Below, one piece after another: positions 25,712 to 32,991 of a DNA stretch of 64,000 nt; within the stretch, counting starts at the first letter, position 1, and each line of letters starts with the position of its first letter. The notes beneath the pieces were generated by a model that searched no databases, was not told the origin of the DNA, and saw nothing but the letters and a program-made list of their open reading frames with translations. The translations under genes and the position numbers were made by a program. Source of the DNA: Planctomycetaceae bacterium (GTDB lineage: Bacteria > Planctomycetota > Planctomycetia > Planctomycetales > Planctomycetaceae); NCBI GenBank assembly GCA_021732845.1, contig JAKFUF010000132.1, positions 18,363 to 82,362 of the forward strand, written 5' to 3'.

Positions 25712-26104
25712 TCAGCACTTGGTCTGCTTAACCACGACTTTGCAGGCGGTCTCTTTCTTCGCGGAACCACCCTTCTTGTGGGATCCACCCTTGTGCGACG
25801 ATCCGCCCTTCTTGGAACCGCACTTGGCGGACTTGCCCTTCTTGTGGGAACCGCCCTTTTTCGACGAACCGCCCTTGTGCGACGATCCGCCCTTCTTGGA
25901 GCCACACTTGGCGGAACCGCCCTTGTGCGATCCGCCCTTGTGCGATCCGTGATGCGATCCGCCATGGTCGCTGCCGCTGTGGTTCGAACCGGACGAACAG
26001 GAGTCATCATGCCCGGTGTCACAGTAGAAGGCGCTGGGGGCGATTCGGTCTTCGAGGCGTTCGAACTGGAAGCGGGACTTCTTGCCGTCATTGTTCTGCG
26101 TCAT
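25712..26104 (-). CDS. Small Gly/Ser/His/Lys-rich LEDR-motif peptide, candidate export substrate
   Basis: A 130-aa protein with a short charged leader holding FQFERLEDRIAPS (residues ~12-24), the N-terminal LEDR-type motif frequent in secreted planctomycete proteins. The rest is low complexity: SSGSNHSGSDHGGSHHG followed by repeats of KGGSSHKGGS, SAKCGSKKGGS and similar units; one ~20-residue block is duplicated. Cysteines occur in FYCDTG, DDSC, two AKCGS units and the C-terminal ACKVVVKQTKC. The composition suggests a metal-binding, wall-associated or modified peptide. Located 66 bp upstream of the M50/HlyD exporter on the same strand, with a terminator between, it is the obvious candidate cargo. 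No homologous function is recognised. Confidence 0.75.
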   Translation of the reverse strand: MTQNNDGKKSRFQFERLEDRIAPSAFYCDTGHDDSCSSGSNHSGSDHGGSHHGSHKGGSHKGGSAKCGSKKGGSSHKGGSSKKGGSHKKGKSAKCGSKKGGSSHKGGSHKKGGSAKKETACKVVVKQTKC

Positions 26105-26376
26105 GTTGTCTTTCACCGATGAGCGAAGGGGAATAAGCGAACGTTGACGGAAATATGTTTCACGAACTCGCCGTCCCCTGACCCCGACTGCCCGGCAGCA
26201 CGTGAAAAAATCCAGTTTGCGGGGAGATTGCCGAAAATGAGAATGACGCGGATTGCGCCGTTGGCGAGCAGATCCCACACGGCGATCCGAACCGGTTCTG
26301 GTTTCCCGCCGCTGGTGGCCGCGACGTGAGCTACGCTTGCGCTGGAGCCAGATCATGCTTCAACAGGACTCACCCA
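26105..26376. promoter_or_regulatory. Divergent promoter region between two LEDR-motif peptide genes
   Basis: A 272-bp region separating the divergent starts at 26104 and 26377. It must hold promoters for both sides. No convincing -35/-10 pair or operator was identified by eye. Confidence 0.4.
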
Positions 26377-26895
26377 ATGACCGCCCAACCAGCGACACGC
26401 CGGCAGTTTCGGATGGAACGGCTCGAAGACCGGGTGGCCCCCAACAGCCTGCTGTGGCAGGGCGGACTCGTCGAAGTCCTCGTCGGCACCGGAGCGCTCA
26501 ATGCAGGATTCCCCGCCCAGCCATTGGTTTCGGCGTCCACGCGGATTGCCGCACTGCGCCTGAGAACTTCGTCTGCGTCTGAAACTGCGTCGCCAGCCGT
26601 GCCAACGCTCCCGCTCTGGGCGGAATCCCTGCTGCTCCAGATCGAACAAGAACTCGAAAAGGCTGCCGCCCCGGCCGGCGAACCCGTCAGCGTGGCTCAA
26701 CAGGACCAGGCGGACCGGCTCGACGCCTTGATGGCCCAGGTCGATGAGGGGCTGTGCCACGCGGTGCGGCCGGCAGGCGAGACGATGCCCGCCTGGGCCG
26801 AAGATCTGCTGCTGGAGATCCAGCAGGAAGTTGCCCAATCGGCGCGGTGCCGAACCTCCCGCCCGCGAGCCGGTATGGCCGTCAGCCTCCGGTAA
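26377..26895 (+). CDS. LEDR-motif secreted protein with duplicated WAE-LLLQIEQE segment
   Basis: A 172-aa protein starting at ATG 26377, with AGGA 8 nt upstream. The leader RRQFRMERLEDRVAPNSLLW has the same core (F-x-x-E-R-L-E-D-R-x-A-P) as the divergent peptide at 25712-26104. The body contains two copies of an acidic amphipathic segment: PLWAESLLLQIEQELEK (~88-104) and PAWAEDLLLEIQQEVAQ (~145-161). There is no typical Sec signal peptide. The shared leader and position suggest the same export route as the neighbouring peptide. Function unknown. Confidence 0.7.
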   Translation: MTAQPATRRQFRMERLEDRVAPNSLLWQGGLVEVLVGTGALNAGFPAQPLVSASTRIAALRLRTSSASETASPAVPTLPLWAESLLLQIEQELEKAAAPAGEPVSVAQQDQADRLDALMAQVDEGLCHAVRPAGETMPAWAEDLLLEIQQEVAQSARCRTSRPRAGMAVSLR

Positions 26896-27024
26896 AAGTC
26901 GGCAGGCATCGCCTTCTGTGATGGGCAGTCAGAGTCGCGCAGCCACCCTCAGCGGCGGCGGTCATCAGGGAGCTGATGCGAATCCCACCCGTCTTTTTTG
27001 TCTGAACTTCGGCAGGGCAGCGAT

Positions 27025-27444
27025 TCAGCAGCAGGCGATCAGTTCGGTCACGGGCGCGGGACTCTTGACCAGAATCCGCAGGCTTTCCTCTTCACTCAAC
27101 ACATGGATGAAGAAGGGCTTCCACAACTGCAGGCAACGGGCGGCGCGATGATTGCCGTCGATCAGCAGGTGGCTGTGGACCAGTTCGCCATCCGGGGTGG
27201 GGAACCAGAGGTGAGCCACGATGCCAGGATAGCGCGTGTGGACATGCTGGAGATGCGGCTGATAGATGCGGCTGTTGTCGACGCAGTGCCGCACATCGTC
27301 CACCTCCATCTCGACCGGGTCGCGCCCATCTTGCACGATTGCGCGGGCCGCATCCACGTCAAAGACGTAACGGCCGGAAAGATAGCGGTAAGTCTCAGGA
27401 CCGGTCCGGCAGTGGGGGCATTTGTTCCGTGCGCGCGACTGCAT
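27025..27444 (-). CDS. ParB/Srx-like domain protein
   Basis: A 139-aa cytoplasmic protein. After a CPHC pair (residues ~9-12) the sequence runs into a ParB-N-terminal-like core: RDPVEMEVDDVRHCVDNS, then HSHLLIDGNHRAARCLQLWKP, where DGNHRAARC matches the conserved GxxR/A segment of ParB/sulfiredoxin folds. It ends in EEESLRILVKSPAPV. GAGGA lies 6 nt before ATG 27444. It lies next to the LEDR peptide locus but in its own unit. Such small proteins occur as conserved orphans in Planctomycetes; a role in modification or regulation of the adjacent peptides is only a guess. Confidence 0.65.
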   Translation of the reverse strand: MQSRARNKCPHCRTGPETYRYLSGRYVFDVDAARAIVQDGRDPVEMEVDDVRHCVDNSRIYQPHLQHVHTRYPGIVAHLWFPTPDGELVHSHLLIDGNHRAARCLQLWKPFFIHVLSEEESLRILVKSPAPVTELIACC

Positions 27445-27964
27445 GTGAAATCCTCGTTCCAACGGTCAGAACCGCGCCGTGATCGGAAGAACAAACGCCT
27501 TGAATGACGCCGATGTCCGTCAGAAACTGGCACTGCTCATCTCTAGCTCAGACTTCGCGGTCGGTCCGAAGATTTTCGACCGATTTCCCAGTGACCGCAC
27601 AGCAACCCTCATTGTGCGAAACAATGTCAGAAATTGTCCCCGCTGACGACTCTCAGCACGTTATGGGTGTGCCCATTTTGGCTGGCGCGGTCTGGGTGAT
27701 AATGGGCAGGCGTCTGTTGGTGGTGTTCTCAAGCAGTCCTTTGAGTGGGAGCAGGTGTCATGGCGCGGAGGGAACGACAAACACGAATGCACAACTCAAA
27801 TTCGGCGGCGTACATGTGCCACACACAGAGTTCGCGTGGTATTGTACGCTTGCGGGTTGTTAAGCCGGGAAATACTCAGCCCCAATCCGGCCATCAGAAC
27901 AGGAAATTGCCGAGCCACAGTCGGCAATCCACGTTGATCCCACAACGCTGCCACTGGACCTCCA
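27445..27964. other. Intergenic region, nothing recognised
   Basis: 520 bp upstream of the truncated kinase fragment, without convincing genes, repeats or RNA signatures. Confidence 0.5.
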
Positions 27965-28432
27965 ATGCCGGCCGACGCCTCTGACTTGCAAGTGGCCCGT
28001 GTCGTTGACGCCTTGTGCGACAAATTTGAATGCGCCCTGGGTGCCAATCAACTCCCTGTCATCGAGACTTTCCTGGAGGAATTGCCGCCTGAAGTGCGGG
28101 CGGCGTTGTTGGTCGAACTGTTGGGGTTGGAACTTGACTATCGCCTCGCGCGTGGACAACAACCAGACATTGCCGAGTACGCGGCTCGGTTCCCCGAATT
28201 CTCAACTGCGCTGCTTGAGGGCCTCTTCGACCTGGCGGCGCGAACTGCAAAAGCACCTCCCACTCCGATCGGGGCGGGCGTCGATTCAAAATTGCAGACG
28301 ATGCTTTCGCCGGCGACTGTCGCGGCGGCTGGAGAGGAGACCTCAACCGGCGAGTTGAGGCGGGTGCTCGGAAAGAACGGTCTATCGAGACCTGGAAGTG
28401 CTGGAATTCTCGGGAGTCCCGTATTACCGTGA
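27965..28432 (+). pseudogene. Truncated planctomycete Ser/Thr protein kinase, N-terminal fragment
   Basis: The ~155-aa frame matches the N-terminal segment that precedes the catalytic domain in many planctomycete kinases (VVDALCDKFECALGANQLPVIETFLEELPPEVRAALLVELLGLELDYR, then PDIAEYAARFPEF). No kinase domain follows: the frame runs for a few codons into sequence that encodes the WYL regulator in another frame. It is therefore a broken gene created by fusion or deletion near 28360-28380. Confidence 0.7.
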
Positions 28433-29234
28433 CCTGAATGACCATACGATTCGGGTGAGATCGGACTTTCGATTTCCCGTCTTAAGCCTGACCGACGATG
28501 AGATTCTCGGACAGGCAATGGCCACTGCGTTAATGCGGACGCAGGGATTGGACAAGTCACAGGGAACAGCCCAAACAACGCGAAAGCTGGCGGCAACCTC
28601 TGGTGATAAGGCCAAGCAACTCTTCGAAGACGCCGCCCGACTGGTAGCCGTTCTGGACTTGAAGCTAGCAGATCACAGCCGCCATCATGACGCGATCAAG
28701 ACTGTCCAGTTAGCGTTGGTACAGGGAAAGCAGCTTACCGGCAATTATGAAAGCCCCTACGAATCGTCGCCGGTTAAACTCAGGCTCCATCCCTACCGGC
28801 TGTGCCTGATCAAGAACGCATGGTACATCATTGCGCGGCCAGTCGATGAAGAATCCCCACGGACATACCGCGTCGCTCGGTTCAAGAGCATTCGGATGCT
28901 GGACGACTCAGCAAATGTGCCGCAAGACTTCAGCCTGCGCGATTACTTCGGAAACGCATGGGCAGCCTTCCGAGGCACAGAATCACATGAAGTTGAGGTG
29001 CTTTTCACACCCATTGCTGCCCGAGTCGTCACCGAAACCGTGAGGCACCACACGCAGTCGGCAACGACTCACAAGGACGGAAGTGTAACGCTCAAGTTCC
29101 GCGTGGACGGGTTGGAAGAGATTACCAACTGGGCGATGTCCTGGACGGGACAAATCAAAGTGGTCCAGCCCGCGGCGCTTCGTGATCGAGTGGTTGAGAG
29201 GCTGAAAGCAGCCCTCGCGATGAACGAAGAATAG
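28362..29234 (+). pseudogene. WYL-domain transcriptional regulator lacking its N-terminal HTH
   Basis: The intact frame from GTG 28398 gives 278 aa of WYL-type regulator: DLNDHTIRVRSDFRFPVLSL near the start, the WYL core at ~115-185 (LRLHPYRLCLIKNAWYIIARP) and a C-terminal WCX-like extension to ~275. Upstream, the same frame can be read back through C-S-E-R-T-V-Y-R-D-L-E-V-L, the end of a winged HTH, but the rest of the HTH is missing and is replaced by the kinase fragment. A complete family member would start ~55-60 residues earlier. It may still be translated from the GTG, but DNA binding is probably lost. Confidence 0.65.
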
Positions 29235-29412
29235 GGCCAGTGTCTGAATTCTGGTCAGCGGAGAACCCAATCGCCAAACGAAATCTCCCAGTCTCGAGAG
29301 TGCTCTGTCCCACTGCTGCGCACTCCTTCGGGTATCTGGTGGTACGAGGTCGGGGAACCTCAAGGCGTCGTCGACTCGTCCCTGCCTTCAACCTCTGGAC
29401 CGGAGAAGTTCT

Positions 29413-29817
29413 GTGAAAAGCTGGCAACTGGGAGCTGTTCTGTTCGTCGTCATGATGGTTGGATGTTCGTCCAATACCGAAGGGACAGAGGCTGCTGCCC
29501 GAAAGTATTTCGGCATCGAATTCAAGACGTGGATGGCAGGGGAAACCAGCACCGTCGCCACCAAGAGATCTCAACGGATGATGTTCGCCCCACCAATCAG
29601 CTACGACATCCGTAGCATCGTCTCCAGTGAGCCTGATGTCCTGGCCTGTCAGGACACCGCCAACCTGCCGAAGGATTGGAAAACGTGGCCAGCATTCAAA
29701 CTGAACGCGGCCATCGAATGGAAGTCAGAGGATGGAACTCCGTTGACCAAGGTCACGACCTACTTGCTGACGTGGAACACGGATGAGAAGCGTTGGTACG
29801 CCACCGAACAATTCTGA
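29413..29817 (+). CDS. Small lipoprotein of unknown function
   Basis: A 134-aa protein from GTG 29413 with a lipoprotein signal (LGAVLFVVMMVGCSS, lipid Cys at 18). The mature part has no recognised domain (AARKYFGIEFKTWMAGE; KLNAAIEWKSEDGTPLTKVT; WNTDEKRWYATEQF). It lies just outside the integron-like array, on the opposite strand to its cassettes, so it probably belongs to the chromosome flank. Confidence 0.6.
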   Translation: MKSWQLGAVLFVVMMVGCSSNTEGTEAAARKYFGIEFKTWMAGETSTVATKRSQRMMFAPPISYDIRSIVSSEPDVLACQDTANLPKDWKTWPAFKLNAAIEWKSEDGTPLTKVTTYLLTWNTDEKRWYATEQF

Positions 29818-29898
29818 TCGTCCCCTTCAAAATCAGAGGCCAGCAGAATATCTGGCGGACCGGAACCGACTTTGACCCACAGATGCCGGCCCTCTCGT

Positions 29899-29979
29899 TC
29901 CCGCACCTGAAACAACTGCCGTGCCTTCGCGATGCCGACAGCCGAAGCGCCGCGCACGCCACCCAAAGCGGCGATGCTG
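29899..29979. repeat. Cassette-leader repeat, copy A
   Basis: About 80 bp next to the R' box of the last attC (reading minus-wise, just after GTTAGGC). It matches 35488-35564 at roughly 85% by eye, including CGTTCCCGCACCTGAAACAA and GACAGCCG. Both copies adjoin an attC at the same position, so the segment seems to travel with cassettes. On the minus strand it can be read as VRGASAVGIAKARQLFQVRE, so it may be a gene remnant. Confidence 0.6.
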
Positions 29980-30077
29980 GCCTAACGCCACGGTTAACCG
30001 GGCCGCGGCCAACCAATGTTGAATTCAAAATTCAAAAACCGCGTGGCCCGCAGCTCCGGTTGATCGACTTTTGCATT
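29980..30077 (-). repeat. attC site 1 (degenerate R'')
   Basis: Minus-strand R' is GTTAGGC (29986-29980) next to GTTAACCGTGGC; the other half has CGGTTGATCGACTTTTGCATT, where the R'' box is eroded. Central arms GGGCCGCGG and CCGCGTGGCCC pair. It closes the 30117-30680 cassette. Confidence 0.65.
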
Positions 30078-30116
30078 TGCTTTCGAACTCACTGACGCGG
30101 TTATTCCGTCTTGCGT

Positions 30117-30680
30117 TCATTCTGCCGGACCAAGAAGATTTCGTGATCGCAAAAGACTCAAGCGGTTCTCGGGAGCGCTGGCATTCAAGTCACCGAGATC
30201 ATCGCAAAACGTATGCGAACCATCGGCTGGGAAGACGACAAAGTCATCGGTTGCGGGAACGATGGCCGCCCAATCCAACGTGTTCAACTTTGCGGAGACG
30301 CGTTGGATCATTTCGCGAAAAGGTTGCAATTCCTCATCGTCGTCAAGATCGCATAGATAGTCGTACCAAAGGCCATATTGTTTGACCAATTCAGCGTTGT
30401 CTATCTGTACATTAAATGACTGGCCTGCATTGGTCGCCTCGTCGGCGCACCAAATGTAATACGGGGCCTCCTTTCGGTGCTCCAGGATGAACGACTTTCG
30501 AGTCGATTCTTTGACCAGCATCAGCCAAGGGACTGCGGTTTCGTCGCTGTCAGTGCCGTTATACCAAATTCGCAAACAGTAAACCGGCTCGCGAAGTCTG
30601 GCTGCCTTGACGACGTTGGGAATGTGCGAAACCAACAACGCTTCGATTTTCAAGAGTACGCCTTCAATCCGTTTTGACAT
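30117..30680 (-). CDS. Cassette-encoded hypothetical protein (187 aa)
   Basis: Soluble, acidic protein of 187 aa with no signal peptide. It begins MSKRIEGVLLKIEALLVSHI and has segments YCLRIWYNGTDSDETAVPWL, YGLWYDYLCDLDDDEELQPF and SAKLNTLDWAAIVPATDDFV. This layout recalls small DUF4303/SMI1-like proteins found in accessory loci, but no family can be assigned. It sits between attC 2 (its upstream border) and attC 1 (downstream), on the minus strand, in correct cassette orientation. Confidence 0.65.
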   Translation of the reverse strand: MSKRIEGVLLKIEALLVSHIPNVVKAARLREPVYCLRIWYNGTDSDETAVPWLMLVKESTRKSFILEHRKEAPYYIWCADEATNAGQSFNVQIDNAELVKQYGLWYDYLCDLDDDEELQPFREMIQRVSAKLNTLDWAAIVPATDDFVVFPADGSHTFCDDLGDLNASAPENRLSLLRSRNLLGPAE

Positions 30681-30732
30681 GGCCCACCGTAGGAGTCTCG
30701 GGAGATTGGAAACTGGATGCGTCTTGCTTTAC

Positions 30733-30828
30733 CGAACGCCAAGGTTAACCCGCGTGTGCCGCGGGCGGGATTGAACTTACGGGAAAATGCCGCCTGCGGC
30801 ACACGCCGGGTTGAACCGCTTGTTAGGC
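30733..30828 (-). repeat. attC site 2
   Basis: 96 bp. Minus strand: R'' GCCTAAC (30828-30822), L'' GGTTCAACCC, arms GTGTGCCGC/GCGGCACAC, L' GGTTAACC, R' GTTCGGT (30739-30733). Very similar to attC 5 at 35005-35102. Confidence 0.88.
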
Positions 30829-30923
30829 AAAGCGACCCTGTTGGACGTACGCGCGGACGACACGGCACGGGGTGAATGCTACCACGCGGCCACGGGGTTG
30901 GGAATGGTTTTGTAGGGAGGGGT
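30829..30923. repeat. Cassette 3'-flank repeat, copy A
   Basis: The ~92 bp next to attC 2 match 35103-35195 with about six differences, including GGTGAATGCTACCACGCGGC. The attC plus this flank (~190 bp) is therefore duplicated as one block in two different cassettes. Confidence 0.75.
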
Positions 30924-32861
30924 TTAATCACCATTACTCACGAGCCATTTTTCCTCGTACTGTACTCGCGTCACGAGGTAAGAGTATGCCTTCGCGGGTG
31001 GTGTTTCCGTCTCCAGCCAGTCAGCCTGGGCCACGCCGACCTCGTCAACGCGGAGGTCGTTGACCTCGGGTGGAAGCGGCCCGCGAAGTTCACAGACCGA
31101 CTTGTCACCGCCACGTTCGACGAGCCGAGCGTCCAGCGTCCGGCCGCTGCCGTTGTACTTCACCTCGAAGCGGTACGGGCGGCCGGTGCCGATCCCGCCG
31201 CCGACCTTGGAGGCCCACACGCCTTCACCGCCTGCCAGTACGATCGAGACGTCTTTCGGGCCGCCGATTCGGAGGGCGAGGGACGAGCGATCCGCCGGGC
31301 GGTCGCTGTGAAACAGGCCGATGAGGATGGGCTTCTTCGGATCGGTTCCAAACGAGTCGATTTCGAACTCAAAGGCAGTCTCGAACGTGTGCGTCTGTGT
31401 CGCTTCCCGGATCGGCCGGACGTAGCGCCGGCGCTGCCGGTCGTGTTTGGTGGTTTCCTTGCCCTCGGGGCCGCGCGTCCAGGCGTTGCCGACGAGCAAG
31501 TGCTTCTTGTCCGGAACCCAGCAGTACGGCACACCTTCCCGCAAGAACACGGGCATCGCTTGATCCGGGCTCTTCTTTCGGGCCACGTCGAGCATGTCGA
31601 AGTCGAAGTACCACCCCTTCATCAACGGATCGGTCGCGAAGTCGTTGTCAAACCGCGTCACCGCTTCCTTGCCGGTGTTGAACGTCTGGTTCGTGAGCGA
31701 GGCGATGTAGGGGTTCAGTCCGGTCTGACCAGGGACCGGATCGGTGAGCGTGTGGAGGAAGTTGGTGTGTTCCGACCAGCACCAGACATATTCCTCACTC
31801 GTTGCCAGCGCCAAAGGCAGGTTCGACCAGATCGTATCCTTGGTGCCGCTCGGCCAACCGCTCCACAGGTTCCACGGGTCGCTTTCCAGCCAGGCGGCCA
31901 TGCCGACGCGGACGTGTTTCGCGAACTTCTTCGTGTCGCTGCTGAACGAACTCCACTTCCGCATGGAGGCGACGGCTTCGTCGTAGCGGGTGCGGTCGCC
32001 GCGAAAGCCCTCCCTGGTGAAGCGGCTCCCCGGTCGCTGGCCGTAGTAGAACGTGTTCTCGTACCCGTGAACGAGCCGTGCCTTCCCTTCGATCGCGTCG
32101 AGCATTCCGTTGATGAAGTCCTTCACGCCGGCCAGGAAGCCTGCCTGATCGAGATCCGGTGCCCAGGCAAAAGTAAAAATAATGACGATGTCCGGGCATT
32201 CTTTCTGAACGGCTTTCATCCATGCACGCCCCCGCTTCTGCAGTACCTCGGCCTTCGCCTTGCCGAACGGGTAGTGCGACTTTGTGCCGGGAAACGAGCC
32301 GTACTGTTCCGTGTCGAACAGCAACCCCTTGAGACCACTTTCCCTGCAGATGCGGGCCGCCAAGGCGGCGTTGTGTTCGATGACCTTCCAGTCGTCGTCG
32401 CTCTCCGGGTCTGCGTTCTTGAGTATCTTCGTCCCTCCCCGCAGGTTCCACCACAAGAAGTTGTCGGTGAGTTGGCCCCACTTCGCCCGCTTGAGATCCG
32501 CAACGGCGGGCGCAACGGCCTCGTGCGGAACCGCCAACTTCTTCCAGACGACATCGTCGAACGCCAACCCGTCCTGCAACCCCTGCGTCTTGCACCAGTC
32601 GGCATCGAGCGGGATGCGCAGCGTGATACCGTCGAACGGGTGCGTCGTCGTGAACTCCGGGTGTTCGGCGAGCCACCGCGAGTTGATCTTCGAGTCCATC
32701 GTGTAGATGCCCGCGTCGATCAACTTCTTCGTGCGCAGTTCGGCAGGTTGCGGCCATTCACGGCCTGCAGCTACTTCCCGGGGCAGGTTCGAGTCTTGTG
32801 CAAGGGAGAAATTGGGCAGAAGGAGAGATGCCGCCATGCAAATAAGAAACAAGAGCCGCAT
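30924..32861 (-). CDS. Cassette-encoded secreted glycoside-hydrolase-like protein (645 aa)
   Basis: A large exported protein: signal peptide MRLLFLICMAASLLLPNFSLA, then a predicted TIM-barrel-like region (AAGREWPQPAELRTKKLIDA; LAARICRESGLKGLLFDTEQYGSFPG; KECPDIVIIFTFAWAPDLDQAGF; WCWSEHTNFL). DTEQY and WSEH contain acidic residues that could be catalytic. The C-terminal ~150 aa are beta-rich (FEFEIDSFGTDPKKPILIGL). No precise family is recognised. GAGGAG lies 6 nt before ATG 32861, only 14 bp from the attC recombination box, so translation signals are inside the cassette. At ~1.9 kb this is far longer than a usual cassette. Confidence 0.75.
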   Translation of the reverse strand: MRLLFLICMAASLLLPNFSLAQDSNLPREVAAGREWPQPAELRTKKLIDAGIYTMDSKINSRWLAEHPEFTTTHPFDGITLRIPLDADWCKTQGLQDGLAFDDVVWKKLAVPHEAVAPAVADLKRAKWGQLTDNFLWWNLRGGTKILKNADPESDDDWKVIEHNAALAARICRESGLKGLLFDTEQYGSFPGTKSHYPFGKAKAEVLQKRGRAWMKAVQKECPDIVIIFTFAWAPDLDQAGFLAGVKDFINGMLDAIEGKARLVHGYENTFYYGQRPGSRFTREGFRGDRTRYDEAVASMRKWSSFSSDTKKFAKHVRVGMAAWLESDPWNLWSGWPSGTKDTIWSNLPLALATSEEYVWCWSEHTNFLHTLTDPVPGQTGLNPYIASLTNQTFNTGKEAVTRFDNDFATDPLMKGWYFDFDMLDVARKKSPDQAMPVFLREGVPYCWVPDKKHLLVGNAWTRGPEGKETTKHDRQRRRYVRPIREATQTHTFETAFEFEIDSFGTDPKKPILIGLFHSDRPADRSSLALRIGGPKDVSIVLAGGEGVWASKVGGGIGTGRPYRFEVKYNGSGRTLDARLVERGGDKSVCELRGPLPPEVNDLRVDEVGVAQADWLETETPPAKAYSYLVTRVQYEEKWLVSNGD

Positions 32862-32874
32862 CAACCACTCCTCT

Positions 32875-32967
32875 GCCTAACGCCCAAGGTAACCCGGCGG
32901 CGGCCAAGAACCCCTTTGATTTCAGAATCTGCCCGATCCGCCGCTTGGGTTGACCGCCTTGTTCGGC
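32875..32967 (-). repeat. attC site 3
   Basis: 93 bp. Minus strand: R'' GCCGAAC (32967-32961), L'' GGTCAACCC, arms GCGGCGG-type/CCGCCGCC-type, L' GGTTACC, R' GTTAGGC (32881-32875). Confidence 0.88.
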
Positions 32968-32991
32968 CACAGCGTTTGCGCCGACGTAAGC

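Noticed and set aside
25742..25990. Repeat-rich plus-strand frame opposite the Gly/Ser/Lys peptide
   Set aside because: Antisense of a repetitive gene; the minus-strand reading has the LEDR leader, a start and a terminator.
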